A stretch of 64,000 nucleotides of DNA from Mesorhizobium sp. (GTDB taxonomy: Bacteria; Pseudomonadota; Alphaproteobacteria; Rhizobiales; Rhizobiaceae): the NCBI RefSeq assembly GCF_004962245.1, contig NZ_SUHQ01000028.1:1-64000 (forward strand). Reading direction: 5' to 3'. Below are positions 25,033 through 34,603 of the stretch, in pieces. The notes under the pieces were generated by a model. The model was not told where the DNA came from. It did not search any database and worked only from the letters and a program-made list of their open reading frames with translations. Numbering within the stretch: the first letter of the stretch is position 1; each line of letters starts with the position of its first letter. The position numbers and the translations under genes are program-made.

Positions 25033-25491
25033 ATGCTATACAGTTATGTTGTCGAGAAATCGATCCGGCAGAGCTTCGACCACGTCAACAACCATCGCTG
25101 GGATGAGGCGGTGAAAGCACTCGTGCCGCATGTCCATCACCGCGTTTCCGGCGCCCACGCGCTTGGCGGTGAGCGCCACGACAAGGAAGCCGTGCGCCGC
25201 TGGTTTGAGCGCCTCGGCCGCGTCCTGCCCAATCTCCATCTCACGGTCAACCACGTCTGGGTGAAGGGCTGGCCGTGGCATACCACCGTATTTGCCCAGT
25301 GGGACGGCACCGCAACGCTGCTCAACGGCGACGCGTCCTACGTCAACAGTGGGCTCCACGTATTCACACTGCGGTGGGGCAAGGTCTATGCACTTGAGGA
25401 ATTCTACGATTCACAAGCAGCGGCCCGCGGTCTTGCCGCCCAGGCGGCAACTGGCCTCGAAGAAGCTGTCGCCGAACCAATTGTAGGCTAG
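25033..25491 (+). CDS. NTF2-like (SnoaL-type) protein
   Basis: A 152-residue protein of the nuclear transport factor 2-like superfamily, a cone-shaped fold used by small hydrolases, isomerases and ligand binders. The pattern is an N-terminal helix, then HVHHRVSGAHALGGERHDKEAVRRWFERL, and a C-terminal sheet with NHVWVKGWPWHTTVFAQWDGT. The ATG at 25033 is preceded by GGAGGAGAGG; a longer reading from 24931 would pass through the operator. It is divergent from the TetR gene and probably under its control. Confidence 0.75.
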   Translation: MLYSYVVEKSIRQSFDHVNNHRWDEAVKALVPHVHHRVSGAHALGGERHDKEAVRRWFERLGRVLPNLHLTVNHVWVKGWPWHTTVFAQWDGTATLLNGDASYVNSGLHVFTLRWGKVYALEEFYDSQAAARGLAAQAATGLEEAVAEPIVG

Positions 25492-25559
25492 CAGAAGCGC
25501 AGTCAGCGGCCCGCAGCGTAACCTGACTGCGGCTACGCAAGCCCGTGGCCATGCTGGCA

Positions 25560-26055
25560 TCGCCCGCGGACACCCCATCAGCGCGCTCTCTGCGGCCGCT
25601 TGCAGAGGAGCCGCCTCGACAGCCGCTCGTCGTTGACGGCTCGCGAGAGGAGCGCCGTACCGGCCGTTGTCGACAGAATGGCAAAACTGTTCGCGATGTC
25701 CTCGCACACCTGTTCGCGATGTCCCCAGTCCAAACAGGCTCCCTGCTGCTGGGCTCGTTGCCTGGGCCCTCGCCAACCCGCCTACCGAGCATCCCAGGAT
25801 ATTCCCTGATCCCGGCTTCGAATGATGCCTTCACGTCGGCGCCCTGCCTGGCGCTCTCCATCGCCCGCCTGGACGCCTGCGCCCCAGATCGTCCTTGGAT
25901 GCGTACTGCTTGTAAACGCGCCTTGGGTCAGCCCGGCACCCTCCATCATCTCCTTTAAGGCCGATGCCGTCAAAGCCGCGCTCCCGAAAAGCCGGCCTGC
26001 CACATTGATCGGCGTTTCGCGGTTTTCCGCAGCACCTCACCGGCATCATTATTTT
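25560..26055 (-). pseudogene. Degraded duplicate of the TetR regulator
   Basis: On the minus strand, pieces in different frames match the TetR protein at 24332-24910: FRERGFDGIGLK and YKQYASKDDL near 25970-25900, then ESARQGADVKASFEAGI near 25850, and a C-terminal piece near 25680-25600. About 47 residues are missing between the MES and ARQG points, and frameshifts break the rest. Coordinates are approximate. Its operator-like palindrome at 26067-26107 is intact. This region also explains why 25492-26127 has no intact gene. Confidence 0.75.
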
Positions 26056-26066
26056 CATTTTTTAGA

Positions 26067-26107
26067 TTGCATTCGTAATCTAACTTATATATAGAGTTCG
26101 AACGTAA
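26067..26107. promoter_or_regulatory. TetR operator, copy 2
   Basis: Arms TTGCATTCG and CGAACGTAA spaced exactly as in the copy at 24931-24971, with the same TATAGAGT-like inner sequence. It lies just before the exported protein gene at 26128 and so may bring that gene and the downstream efflux genes under the surviving TetR protein. Confidence 0.65.
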
Positions 26108-26127
26108 TTTAAAAGAGGAGATACGAG

Positions 26128-26553
26128 ATGATCCGCAAAACCTTGAGTGCCTCAGTTTTGGCCGCGCTGTTTCTTGCCGCCCCGGCATTTGCCGAGGAAG
26201 CCACCATAGGACGCCCGATCGAAGGCGGCAGCCTGCACGAGGGACACCTCGACATGGTCGTCTATTACCTCCCGGTCGACGGCGACCTCCTGGAGGTCAC
26301 CGCCACCTTCGCGCCGAAGACCGGCGGCGATCAGCAGCGCGTCGTCATGGGCCTCGCCGACGGCGACTCCGTAGCCTTTTCGATGCCGGGCCACCGCGGC
26401 CCGCTCTACGCGTTCTCGCGGTCCGGCGAGGAGGTGACGGTCTCGACCGAGGCTGACATGCACCTGCGAGCCGATGCCAATGCACCGACCCGACTTGCAG
26501 GCGGCAGCCTGCCTGCTGCTGGCCGAGGACTCGCGTCCGTGGGGCCGATGTAG
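26128..26553 (+). CDS. Hypothetical exported protein upstream of RND efflux genes
   Basis: A 141-residue protein with a signal peptide (about residues 1-22, ending AFAEE). The mature part is a short beta-rich domain (MVVYYLPVDGDLLEVTATFAPK; RVVMGLADGDSVAFSMPGHRGPLYAFSRSG). I do not recognise it. AGAGGAG stands before the ATG. It follows the second operator and precedes the efflux adaptor gene by 36 bases, which suggests one operon. Confidence 0.7.
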   Translation: MIRKTLSASVLAALFLAAPAFAEEATIGRPIEGGSLHEGHLDMVVYYLPVDGDLLEVTATFAPKTGGDQQRVVMGLADGDSVAFSMPGHRGPLYAFSRSGEEVTVSTEADMHLRADANAPTRLAGGSLPAAGRGLASVGPM

Positions 26554-26589
26554 AGGGTCAAACGCAATCTATTTTGAGAGGCGACGAAC

Positions 26590-27696
26590 GTGAAAAAGAG
26601 ACCCGCTATTGTGCTGGGGAGCGTCCTGATCGCGATGTCAGGGGCGGCGGCATTCGCCATACTTCCCACGCAGGAAGCCGCTGCCGTGAGCGACCCGAGG
26701 CAGGAACCGCCGATCGTCAGATTGGTGACGGCAGCGCCGGTGACCGGATCCGAGCGCAGCTTCACCGGCATCATCGGAGCGAGGGTTGAGAGCAATCTCG
26801 GCTTTCGCGTACCAGGCAAGATCGTGGAACGGCTCGTGGACGTCGGTCAGGAGGTCAAGGCCGGTCAGCCGCTGATGCGGATCGACGATACCGACCTTCG
26901 CCTCGCGCTCACGGCGAAGCGCAACGCCGTTGCCGCAGCGCGTGCGATGGTCGTTCAGACGGAACCGGACGAACGGCGATACGCCAGTTTGCTTAAGGAT
27001 GGATTTGTCCCCCGACAGCGCTACGAGCAGGCGACGGCCGCGCTGGATACGGCCAAGGCGCAACTCGCCGCCGCCGCCGCGGAGGCAAGGGTCGCCGAGA
27101 ACGAGGCAGCCTACGCGGTCCTCTTGGCGGACGCGGATGGAACGGTGGTTGAGACGCTTGGGGAGCCGGGGCAGGTCGTCTCCGCCGGCCAGGCGGTGGT
27201 GCGGGTCGCCAAGGCTGGCCCCCGCGAAGCGGTGGTCGCGCTTCCCGAAACAATCCGGCCGGCGATCGGGTCGGCGGCCGAGGCCAGCGTGTATGGTGGC
27301 GATGGGCGTCGCTATACGGCACGTCTCCGGCAATTGTCGAACTCTGCCGATGTCCGTACCCGTACTTATGAGGCGCGTTATGTGCTCGACGGTGAGGCCG
27401 CGGCAGCGCCGCTTGGCGCGACGGTAACCGTTCGGCTTGCGAGCCCGGCACGCCAGGCGGAAGTCCAGGTGCCGCTGGGAGCCGTGCTCGACGACGGTGA
27501 AAAGACCGGCGTCTGGGTCTTGGACAGCGCCACCTCGACGGTGAAATTTCAGCCCGTCCAGCTTGTTCGGGTGACCAGCGAAACCGCCGTGGTCACCGGA
27601 CTGAACTCAAACGACCCGATCGTTTCGCTCGGCGCCCATCTCCTGCAGGAGGGCGCGCGCGTCAGGACTGCGTCTGAAAGCGGAGACAAGGGATGA
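26590..27696 (+). CDS. Efflux RND transporter periplasmic adaptor subunit
   Basis: A 368-residue membrane fusion protein that joins an inner-membrane RND pump to an outer-membrane channel. After an N-terminal signal or membrane anchor it shows the lipoyl half-motif LGFRVPGKIVERLVDVGQEVKAGQPLMRIDD (residues 70-100), an alpha-helical hairpin, a second half-motif ending GQVVSAGQAVVRVAK and a C-terminal beta-barrel. The start is GTG at 26590 with GAGAGG upstream. It overlaps the pump gene by four bases. Confidence 0.9.
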   Translation: MKKRPAIVLGSVLIAMSGAAAFAILPTQEAAAVSDPRQEPPIVRLVTAAPVTGSERSFTGIIGARVESNLGFRVPGKIVERLVDVGQEVKAGQPLMRIDDTDLRLALTAKRNAVAAARAMVVQTEPDERRYASLLKDGFVPRQRYEQATAALDTAKAQLAAAAAEARVAENEAAYAVLLADADGTVVETLGEPGQVVSAGQAVVRVAKAGPREAVVALPETIRPAIGSAAEASVYGGDGRRYTARLRQLSNSADVRTRTYEARYVLDGEAAAAPLGATVTVRLASPARQAEVQVPLGAVLDDGEKTGVWVLDSATSTVKFQPVQLVRVTSETAVVTGLNSNDPIVSLGAHLLQEGARVRTASESGDKG

Positions 27697-30600
27697 ACCT
27701 CAATCTTTCCGCAATCGCCGTTCGCGAACGGGCCGTCACCCTGTTCTTCATCCTCCTGCTTGTGGCCGCCGGCGCCTATGCGTTCCTCATGCTCGGACGG
27801 GCGGAGGATCCCAACTTCACCATCAAGACCCTGACGGTCACGACGGCCTGGCCGGGCGCGACGGCACATGAGATGCAGGATCTCGTCGCCGAACCGCTGG
27901 AGAAGCGGCTGCAGGAGCTGGCCTGGTACGACCGGGTGGAGACGACCACACGGCCAGGCTATGCGTATATGACTGTCACGCTGAAGGACAACACACCGCC
28001 ATCTGTCGTCCAGGAGGAATTCTACCAGGCCCGCAAGAAGCTCGGGGATGAAGCCCGCAACCTGCCGCCGGGCGTCTATGGCCCCTTCGTCAACGACGAA
28101 TACTCGGACGTGAGCTTCGCCCTTTATGCGCTGAAGGCCAAGGGCATGCCGATGCGTGAACTGGCCAGGCAGGCCGAAGTGATCCGCCAGGACCTACTGC
28201 ATGTGCCCGGCGTCAAAAAGATCAATATTCTCGGTGAACGTCCCGAACAGATATTCGTCGAGTTTTCCTATGCCAAACTGACGACCCTCGGCGTGTCGGC
28301 ACAGGACATCGTCGCCGCCTTGCAGCGGCAGAACACCGTCACGCCGGCGGGCTCGATCGACACAAAGGGGCCGCGAGTCTTCATCCGGGTCGACGGCGCC
28401 TATGACAGTGTCCAGGGGATCGTCGACACGCCGATCGTCGCTGCCGGGCGGACGTTGAAGCTCTCCGACATCGCCGAGGTCCGCCGAGGCTACGAGGACC
28501 CTCCCACCTATCTCATCCGACGCCAGGGCGAGCCCACGATCATGCTCGCGGCGGTCATGCAGGAGGGCTGGGACGGCCTCGCGCTCGGCAAGGCGCTGGA
28601 GGACAGGACAGCGGCCATCGCACAGACACTGCCGCTCGGGATGACGCTCGACAAGGTGAGCGACCAGGCCGTCAACATCACCTCGGCGGTTGACGAATTC
28701 ATGATGAAATTCGCGATGGCGCTCGGCGTGGTGCTGCTGATCGCCCTGATCAGCATGGGTTGGCGCGTCGGCATCGTCGTCGCGGCCGCCGTCCCTCTGA
28801 CGCTTGCCGTCGTGTTCCTCATCATGCTGGAAACCGGTCGGTTCTTCGACCGCATCACGCTTGGCGCCCTCATCCTGGCGCTTGGCCTTCTCGTGGACGA
28901 TGCCATCATCGCCATCGAGGTGATGGTGGTGAAGATGGAAGAGGGAATGGATCGCATAAAGGCGGCGGCCTATGCGTGGAGCCACACCGCGGCGCCGATG
29001 CTGTCGGGAACCCTCGTCACGATCGCCGGCTTCCTGCCGGTGGGCTTCGCGCGCTCGACGGCGGGCGAATACGCCGGCAACATCTTTTGGGTCGTGGGGT
29101 TCGCCCTCATCGTCTCCTGGATCGTCGCGGTGATCTTCACGCCCTATCTTGGCGTTAAGATGCTGCCCGAGATCAAACCGGTCGAAGGCGGCCACCACGC
29201 GATCTACAACACACCGAACTATCGGCGCCTGCGGCGGCTCATCACCTTTGCTGTGCGCCACAAGTTCGCAACCTCCGGTATCGTTGCTATCGCCTTCGCA
29301 CTTTCCGTTGTCGGCATGGGTTCCCTCAAACAGCAGTTCTTCCCGACATCCGACCGCCCCGAAGTGCTGGTGGAGGTTCGCCTGCCGGAAGGCACCAGCA
29401 TCGAGACGACAACCGCCACAGTGAAGAAGCTCGAAGACTGGCTGGACGAACAGCCCGAGGCCGAAATCGTCACGAGCTATGTCGGTCAGGGCGCTCCGCG
29501 CTTCTTCTTCGCGATGGCGCCGGAGCTGCCTGATCCTGCCTTCGCCAAGGTTGTCGTGCTGACCCCGGACGCCGAGGCACGTGAGGCTTTGAAGCACCGG
29601 CTCCGAGAGGCGGTATCACAGGGGCTTGCACCCGAGGCCTATGTGCGCGTCACGCAGCTCGTGTTCGGCCCCTACACGCCGTTCCCGGTCGAGTTCCGGG
29701 TCATGGGACCCGATTCCGCGCAACTGTACAGCATTTCCGAAAAGGCCCTCGACATCATGCGGGGCGTTCCGGACGTGCGGCAGGCCAGCCGCGACTGGGG
29801 CAATCGCACGCCTGTGCTCCGCTTCGTCCCCGACCAGGATCGGCTGAGCCTCATTGGCCTCTCGCCGGCTGAAGTGGCCCAGCAACTACAGTTCCTGCTC
29901 ACCGGCATCCCCGTTACGCAGGTTCGCGAAGACATCCGCAATGTCCCCGTCGTGGCACGCAGCGCCGGCGGCGAGCGGCTGGATCCGGCGCGTTTGGCGG
30001 ACTTCTCCCTGATGAGCCGGGACGGCCGCTCGATACCGCTCGACCAGATCGGCCATTCGGAAATTCGTCTAGAAGAGCCGATCCTCAAGCGCCGCGATCG
30101 CACGTCCGTCATCACGATCCGCTCGGACATCAATGAGGCGACCCAGCCTCCTGAGGTTTCCAGGGAGATCATGAAGGCGCTTCAGCCGCTGATCGCATCC
30201 CTTCCGGCCGGCTATCGCATCGAATTGGGCGGATCGATCGAGGAGGCTGAAAAGGCCAACACCGCGCTAGCCAAAGTCTTCCCGGTCATGATAGCCGCCA
30301 TGCTGATCGTTATCATGCTGCAGGTGCGGTCCTTCTCGACGATGTCCATGGTCATGCTGACGGCGCCGCTTGGCCTGGTCGGCGTCGTGCCGATGCTGCT
30401 CACCTTCAACCAGCCCTTCGGCTTCAACGCCATTCTGGGCATGATAGGACTGGCCGGCATCCTCATGCGCAACACGCTGATCCTGACTGAACAGATCAAG
30501 GAGAACCGTGCTGCCGGCCTTGACGACTATCACGCCGTCATCGAGGCCACGGTGCAACGCACGAGGCCCGTGATCCTGACGGCACTCGCCGCCGTGCTGG

Positions 30601-30803
30601 CCTTCATCCCCCTCACGAGCTCCGTCTTCTGGGGATCGATGGCCTATACGCTGATCGGCGGCACGGCGGTCGGCACGGTGCTGATCTTGCTCTTCCTTCC
30701 CGCGCTCTATGCCGCGTGGTTCCGGATCAGGCCGACTGCCGATGAGAACCATGAGGTATCGACGGAGGAACCGGAACAGCGAATAGCAATGGCTGCCGAG
30801 TGA
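27693..30803 (+). CDS. Efflux RND transporter permease
   Basis: A 1036-residue RND pump of the hydrophobe/amphiphile type, with twelve expected membrane helices in two groups and large periplasmic loops. Visible are the N-terminal helix with AVTLFFILLLVAAGAYAFL, LGLLVDDAIIAIEVMVV with the paired aspartates of the proton relay (near residue 405) and the second cluster near residue 880 (VMLTAPLGLVGVVPMLL). It would export organic compounds with the adaptor gene upstream. No outer-membrane channel gene is present here. Confidence 0.93.
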   Translation: MNLNLSAIAVRERAVTLFFILLLVAAGAYAFLMLGRAEDPNFTIKTLTVTTAWPGATAHEMQDLVAEPLEKRLQELAWYDRVETTTRPGYAYMTVTLKDNTPPSVVQEEFYQARKKLGDEARNLPPGVYGPFVNDEYSDVSFALYALKAKGMPMRELARQAEVIRQDLLHVPGVKKINILGERPEQIFVEFSYAKLTTLGVSAQDIVAALQRQNTVTPAGSIDTKGPRVFIRVDGAYDSVQGIVDTPIVAAGRTLKLSDIAEVRRGYEDPPTYLIRRQGEPTIMLAAVMQEGWDGLALGKALEDRTAAIAQTLPLGMTLDKVSDQAVNITSAVDEFMMKFAMALGVVLLIALISMGWRVGIVVAAAVPLTLAVVFLIMLETGRFFDRITLGALILALGLLVDDAIIAIEVMVVKMEEGMDRIKAAAYAWSHTAAPMLSGTLVTIAGFLPVGFARSTAGEYAGNIFWVVGFALIVSWIVAVIFTPYLGVKMLPEIKPVEGGHHAIYNTPNYRRLRRLITFAVRHKFATSGIVAIAFALSVVGMGSLKQQFFPTSDRPEVLVEVRLPEGTSIETTTATVKKLEDWLDEQPEAEIVTSYVGQGAPRFFFAMAPELPDPAFAKVVVLTPDAEAREALKHRLREAVSQGLAPEAYVRVTQLVFGPYTPFPVEFRVMGPDSAQLYSISEKALDIMRGVPDVRQASRDWGNRTPVLRFVPDQDRLSLIGLSPAEVAQQLQFLLTGIPVTQVREDIRNVPVVARSAGGERLDPARLADFSLMSRDGRSIPLDQIGHSEIRLEEPILKRRDRTSVITIRSDINEATQPPEVSREIMKALQPLIASLPAGYRIELGGSIEEAEKANTALAKVFPVMIAAMLIVIMLQVRSFSTMSMVMLTAPLGLVGVVPMLLTFNQPFGFNAILGMIGLAGILMRNTLILTEQIKENRAAGLDDYHAVIEATVQRTRPVILTALAAVLAFIPLTSSVFWGSMAYTLIGGTAVGTVLILLFLPALYAAWFRIRPTADENHEVSTEEPEQRIAMAAE

Positions 30804-30943
30804 GGCCCTTTTGTCAGAGGAGACGGGTCAAGTTCTCGCCCCCGGCTTTGCCTGAACATACGCAGGGCCAGCTGCACGTCTTACCGCTTACAGATGATCC
30901 ACGGCGAATCCGGCAGATCGCTTCATCAGTTCTGGAGACATCC

Positions 30944-31558
30944 GTGAATCGCCCGGTCCGAACGCGAACTGATCCCGACGAGGTGCGTGCGCGCATCCTG
31001 GACGTAGCGGAGGAGCACTATCGTCGCATCGGCTACCACAAGACGTCGGTGGCCGACATCGCCACTGTACTGGGCATGAGCCCGGCGAACGTCTACCGTT
31101 TCTTCCCCTCCAGGGGTGCGATCAACGAGGCCATCTGCGGGCGGGTCATGAACGAGGTCGTTGACATCGCCTTTGCGATCGCACGCGCGAACGCGCCAGC
31201 CTCGGAGAAGCTCGACCGGCTCCTGACTGCCGTTCACCACCACAACAAGACGAAACTGGCCAAGGAAAAGCGCATGCACGCCTTGATTGTCGCCGCCATG
31301 CAGGAAAACTGGGCGATCGTCAGGGCGCATGTCGAGCGGATGGCGACGATCTTCGAGGCGATCATCCGCGAGGGCATCGAAGCGGGCGAACTCAAGGTCG
31401 AAGATCCCTCGGGAGCGGCGCGTGCGGTCAGGACCGCGTTCACGCCGTTCTTCCACCCGATTCTGATCGAGCAGTGCGTTCAAAACGGCGAAGACACCGA
31501 AGCGGCCCTGCGCGAGCAGATTCGCTTTATCCTGAAAGCTCTCGGCAAGTCGAACTAA
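30944..31558 (+). CDS. TetR/AcrR family regulator beside the efflux genes
   Basis: A 204-residue regulator with the DNA-binding region VRARILDVAEEHYRRIGYHKTSVADIATVLGMSPANVYRFFPSRGAINEAIC (residues 13-64) and a C-terminal helical domain like that of AcrR-type efflux repressors. The start is GTG at 30944 with TGGAGA upstream. The frame is open from 30800, but that part has no good ribosome site. It follows the pump gene in the same direction, so it may control the efflux operon. Confidence 0.85.
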   Translation: MNRPVRTRTDPDEVRARILDVAEEHYRRIGYHKTSVADIATVLGMSPANVYRFFPSRGAINEAICGRVMNEVVDIAFAIARANAPASEKLDRLLTAVHHHNKTKLAKEKRMHALIVAAMQENWAIVRAHVERMATIFEAIIREGIEAGELKVEDPSGAARAVRTAFTPFFHPILIEQCVQNGEDTEAALREQIRFILKALGKSN

Positions 31559-31588
31559 CGCATGCCGTATGCAGGGCGGCCGCGCGCC

Positions 31589-32548
31589 TTAACTCGCGCG
31601 ATCCCTGATGTTCGGCTCGTCGTGCCGATAGAGCTTGCCGAACAGGGGCAGGTACATCGCGCCCTTGCGCATCAGGAAATCGTGGAACGTCGCCATGGCC
31701 GGCGAGACCGCGTGATCGGTGCGCATCACCGAAAACCACTGCCGGCGGATCGGCATGCCGACAACGTCGAGGATGACCAGCCGGCCGGCTTCGGTTTCCG
31801 CGGCGATGGTGTGGGCGGAGATGAAGGCGATGCCGAGCCCGGCCATCACCGCCTGCTTGATCGTCTCGTTCGAGCCCATCTCGACGCCGAGATCGTCGAT
31901 GCGGCCGGGCACGTCGCTCAGGAATATTTCCAGCGAGATGCGCGTGCCCGAACCGGGCTCACGAATGAGGAAATGCTCTTCGGCGATCCGCTCCTTGGAA
32001 ATGTCGCGTGCCGACGCCAGCGGGTGGTCGGGCGGCGCGACGATGACCAGCGGATGATCGCCGAAGACCGAGGCACGCACCGGGACTTCCTTCGCCGGGC
32101 GTCCCATCAGCGCGATGTCGATGTCGTGGTTCTTCAGACTGTCGATGGTTTCGGCTCGGTTGCCGATGGCGAGCCGCATGTCGATGTCCGGATGCTCCTT
32201 CATGAAGCCGGCCATCAGCCGCGGCGCGAAATATTTGGCGGTGGAAACGACGCCGAGCCTCAAGCTGCCGGTGCGCACGCCCTTGATCGCATCCATCTTG
32301 TCTTCGAGCAGACGAAGCCGCTCCTCGATGGCTTGCGCCGTCTCGACGAAGGCCAGACCTGCGGCAGTGGGACGCATGCCGTCCGACGTCCGGTCGAACA
32401 GGGCCAATTGGAACTCCTCCTCCACCTGCCGCAATTGGATCGTCACCGCTGGAGGAGACAGGCCTAACACCTTGGCCGCACTGACGATTTTTCCATGGCT
32501 GATGATCGCCTGAACGGTCTTGAATTGCTTGAGCGTGAGGTTTCTCAT
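31589..32548 (-). CDS. cbbR: LysR-type regulator of the Calvin cycle operon
   Basis: A 319-residue LysR-type activator. The helix-turn-helix is at residues 15-45 (ISHGKIVSAAKVLGLSPPAVTIQLRQVEEEFQLALFDR), and the effector domain contains LRLGVVSTAKYFAPRLMAGF. It is divergent from the cbb operon, the standard CbbR arrangement. CbbR senses the level of a Calvin-cycle or redox metabolite (NADPH, RuBP or PEP in studied species) and activates cbb transcription. The 64-base operator region separates its start from the upstream reading of the cbbF frame. Confidence 0.93.
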   Translation of the reverse strand: MRNLTLKQFKTVQAIISHGKIVSAAKVLGLSPPAVTIQLRQVEEEFQLALFDRTSDGMRPTAAGLAFVETAQAIEERLRLLEDKMDAIKGVRTGSLRLGVVSTAKYFAPRLMAGFMKEHPDIDMRLAIGNRAETIDSLKNHDIDIALMGRPAKEVPVRASVFGDHPLVIVAPPDHPLASARDISKERIAEEHFLIREPGSGTRISLEIFLSDVPGRIDDLGVEMGSNETIKQAVMAGLGIAFISAHTIAAETEAGRLVILDVVGMPIRRQWFSVMRTDHAVSPAMATFHDFLMRKGAMYLPLFGKLYRHDEPNIRDRAS

Positions 32549-32669
32549 ACGCCATACTAAAATTTTTTTACTGAGGAAGTAAAGTTATTGAATTTTACTT
32601 ATCAGACGTCGTTTGTTTTCATTCCCCAATCCGGCCTCCGAGGAGATGCGGCTGGATCGGGAGGTTACG
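32549..32669. promoter_or_regulatory. cbbR-cbbF divergent operator and promoter region
   Basis: The AT-rich gap between divergent cbbR and cbbF contains an inverted repeat AAGTAAA (32577-32583) and TTTACTT (32594-32600), plus a related half-site in TACTAAAAT near 32565. Such LysR-type sites overlap the -35 region of cbb operons. The ribosome site GGGAGG stands just before the cbbF ATG. Confidence 0.6.
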
Positions 32670-33716
32670 ATGCCAGCGGCAACGCTCGACGCTTTTCTGA
32701 ATTCCTATCTCGGCCCGCCCGACGAACTGCGCTCCGCGGTCGTCGCGACCATCCGTCAGCTGACGCAGGCCGCTACCAAGATCCGCAACACCATCAATCA
32801 AGGGGTGCTCGGCACCGCCTTTGCCGGGACCCGCGGCGCCAACGCAGACGGCGACATCCAGAAGGACCTCGACATCTTCGCCGACGACATCTTCCTCGAC
32901 GCCATGCGCCACGCTCCGGTCGCGCTCTACGCCTCCGAGGAACTGGAGCAGCCGGTCCTGCTCGACAGCCAGGCGCCTCTCGCCATCGCCATCGATCCGC
33001 TCGACGGCTCTTCCAACATCGATACCAACGTGTCGATCGGAACGATCTTCTCGCTCCTCCCTGCAACTGGCGCGCCGGATGGGAATCCGGCCGCCTCTTT
33101 TCTGCAGGCGGGCGTGAACCTGCTGGGTGCCGGTTTCTTCATCTATGGGCCGCAACTGGCGCTCGTTCTGTCGCTCGGCAGCGGCACGCATGTCTTCGTT
33201 CTCTCGACCAGGCTCGGCACCTTCGTCCAGGCCTACGAGAGCCGGATCATCCCTGCGCGCACCCAGGAGTTCGCCATCAACGCCGCCAACTACCGGCATT
33301 GGGACGAGGCGGTGCGGCTCTACATCGACGACTGCCTCGAAGGCACCGAAGGCCCACGCGGAAAGGATTTCAACATGCGCTGGATCGCATCCCTGGTTGC
33401 AGACTGCTATCGGATATTGATGCGCGGCGGTGTGTTCCTGTATCCAGGCGACCAGCGCAAGGGTTACCGCCAGGGGCGGCTGCGCCTCGTCTATGAGGCC
33501 AACCCGATCGCCTATCTCGTCGAACAGGCGGCCGGCGCCGCCACCGATACCATCACCCGCATCCTCGAAATCGAACCCGAGAGCCTGCACCAGCGCGTGC
33601 CCGTGGTCTTCGGATCGGCGCGGGAAGTCGCGCGCATCACCCGCTACCACATCGACCCCAGCGCAATCGGCGAACGCGCGCCGCTGTTCAGCCGCCGCGG
33701 CCTTTTCAGGGCCTGA
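32670..33716 (+). CDS. cbbF: Fructose-1,6-bisphosphatase class 1
   Basis: A 348-residue class 1 FBPase (the operon copy may also act on sedoheptulose bisphosphate). The metal-binding block IAIDPLDGSSNIDTNVSIGTIFS lies near residue 109 and the active-site region YPGDQRKGYRQGRLRLVYEANPIAYLVEQAGG-like segment near residue 258. The ATG at 32670 follows GGGAGG; the frame is open from 32613, but that part lies in the operator. It is the first gene of the cbb operon and is followed after four bases by cbbP. Confidence 0.93.
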   Translation: MPAATLDAFLNSYLGPPDELRSAVVATIRQLTQAATKIRNTINQGVLGTAFAGTRGANADGDIQKDLDIFADDIFLDAMRHAPVALYASEELEQPVLLDSQAPLAIAIDPLDGSSNIDTNVSIGTIFSLLPATGAPDGNPAASFLQAGVNLLGAGFFIYGPQLALVLSLGSGTHVFVLSTRLGTFVQAYESRIIPARTQEFAINAANYRHWDEAVRLYIDDCLEGTEGPRGKDFNMRWIASLVADCYRILMRGGVFLYPGDQRKGYRQGRLRLVYEANPIAYLVEQAAGAATDTITRILEIEPESLHQRVPVVFGSAREVARITRYHIDPSAIGERAPLFSRRGLFRA

Positions 33717-33720
33717 GCAC

Positions 33721-34593
33721 ATGTCGGCAAAGCACCCCATCATAACCATCACCGGGTCTTCGGGCGCAGGCACCACCTCGGTCAAGCGCGTCTTCGAGCT
33801 GATCTTCCGGCGCGAGAACATCGAGGCCGCCTTCATCGAGGGCGACGCCTTTCACCGCTACGACCGCACCGCGATGAAGGCAAAGGTGGCCGAGGAGGAG
33901 AAGGCGGGCAATCCGAACTTCACCCACTTCAATGCCGCGGCCAACGAACTCGGAATCCTCGAAGAGGTGTTTGAGGAATATGGCCGCCGGGGAACCGGAA
34001 AGACCCGCACCTACATCCATGACGAGGACGAGGAGAAGCAATACGGCACGCCGCCGGGACAATTCACCGAATGGCGCGAATTCCCTCCGAGCGACTTGCT
34101 CTTCTACGAGGGCCTGCATGGCTGCGTCGTCACCGACAAGATCGACCTGGCCAGGCACGCGGACCTCAAGATCGGTGTGGTGCCGGTCATAAATCTCGAG
34201 TGGATCCAGAAGATCCATCGCGACCGCGCAACGCGCGGCTATTCCACCGAGGCGGTGATGGACGTCATCCTGCGCCGCATGCCAGACTATGTCCGCTACA
34301 TCGTCCCGCAATTCTCGCAGACCGCCATCAATTTCCAGCGCGTGCCGATCGTCGACACGTCCAACCCGTTCATCGCGCGCTGGATTCCGACGCCCGACGA
34401 ATCGATGCTGGTCATCCGCTTCGCCAATCCCCGCGGCATCGATTTCCCCTACCTGCTTTCGATGATCCACGACTCGTTCATGTCGCGGCCGAATTCCATA
34501 GTGGTGCCAGGCAACAAGCTCGACCTTGCCATGCAGCTGATCCTGACGCCGCTCATCCTGCAGTTGATCGAACGCAAGAAACGCGTGTCGTGA
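33721..34593 (+). CDS. cbbP: Phosphoribulokinase
   Basis: A 290-residue ATP-dependent kinase that makes ribulose-1,5-bisphosphate, the CO2 acceptor. It shows the P-loop TGSSGAGTTSVKR near residue 12, the GDAFHRYDR substrate block near residue 41 and FYEGLHGCVV near residue 131. This is the bacterial octameric type (about 290 residues), which is NADH-activated in relatives. It lies four bases after cbbF and ten bases before cbbT. Confidence 0.97.
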   Translation: MSAKHPIITITGSSGAGTTSVKRVFELIFRRENIEAAFIEGDAFHRYDRTAMKAKVAEEEKAGNPNFTHFNAAANELGILEEVFEEYGRRGTGKTRTYIHDEDEEKQYGTPPGQFTEWREFPPSDLLFYEGLHGCVVTDKIDLARHADLKIGVVPVINLEWIQKIHRDRATRGYSTEAVMDVILRRMPDYVRYIVPQFSQTAINFQRVPIVDTSNPFIARWIPTPDESMLVIRFANPRGIDFPYLLSMIHDSFMSRPNSIVVPGNKLDLAMQLILTPLILQLIERKKRVS

Positions 34594-34603
34594 GGAGGAC
34601 GCC

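Noticed and set aside
25364..25861. Minus-strand frame opposite the NTF2-like gene end
   Set aside because: It is partly the decayed TetR copy and partly a shadow, so it is reported as a pseudogene rather than a gene.
28194..29597. Large minus-strand open frame opposite the RND pump gene
   Set aside because: Histidine/arginine/aspartate-rich shadow frame typical of the complement of a hydrophobic protein gene.
30800..30943. Extension of the TetR protein to a start at 30800
   Set aside because: The first 48 codons are not TetR-like and lack a ribosome site; GTG at 30944 has one.
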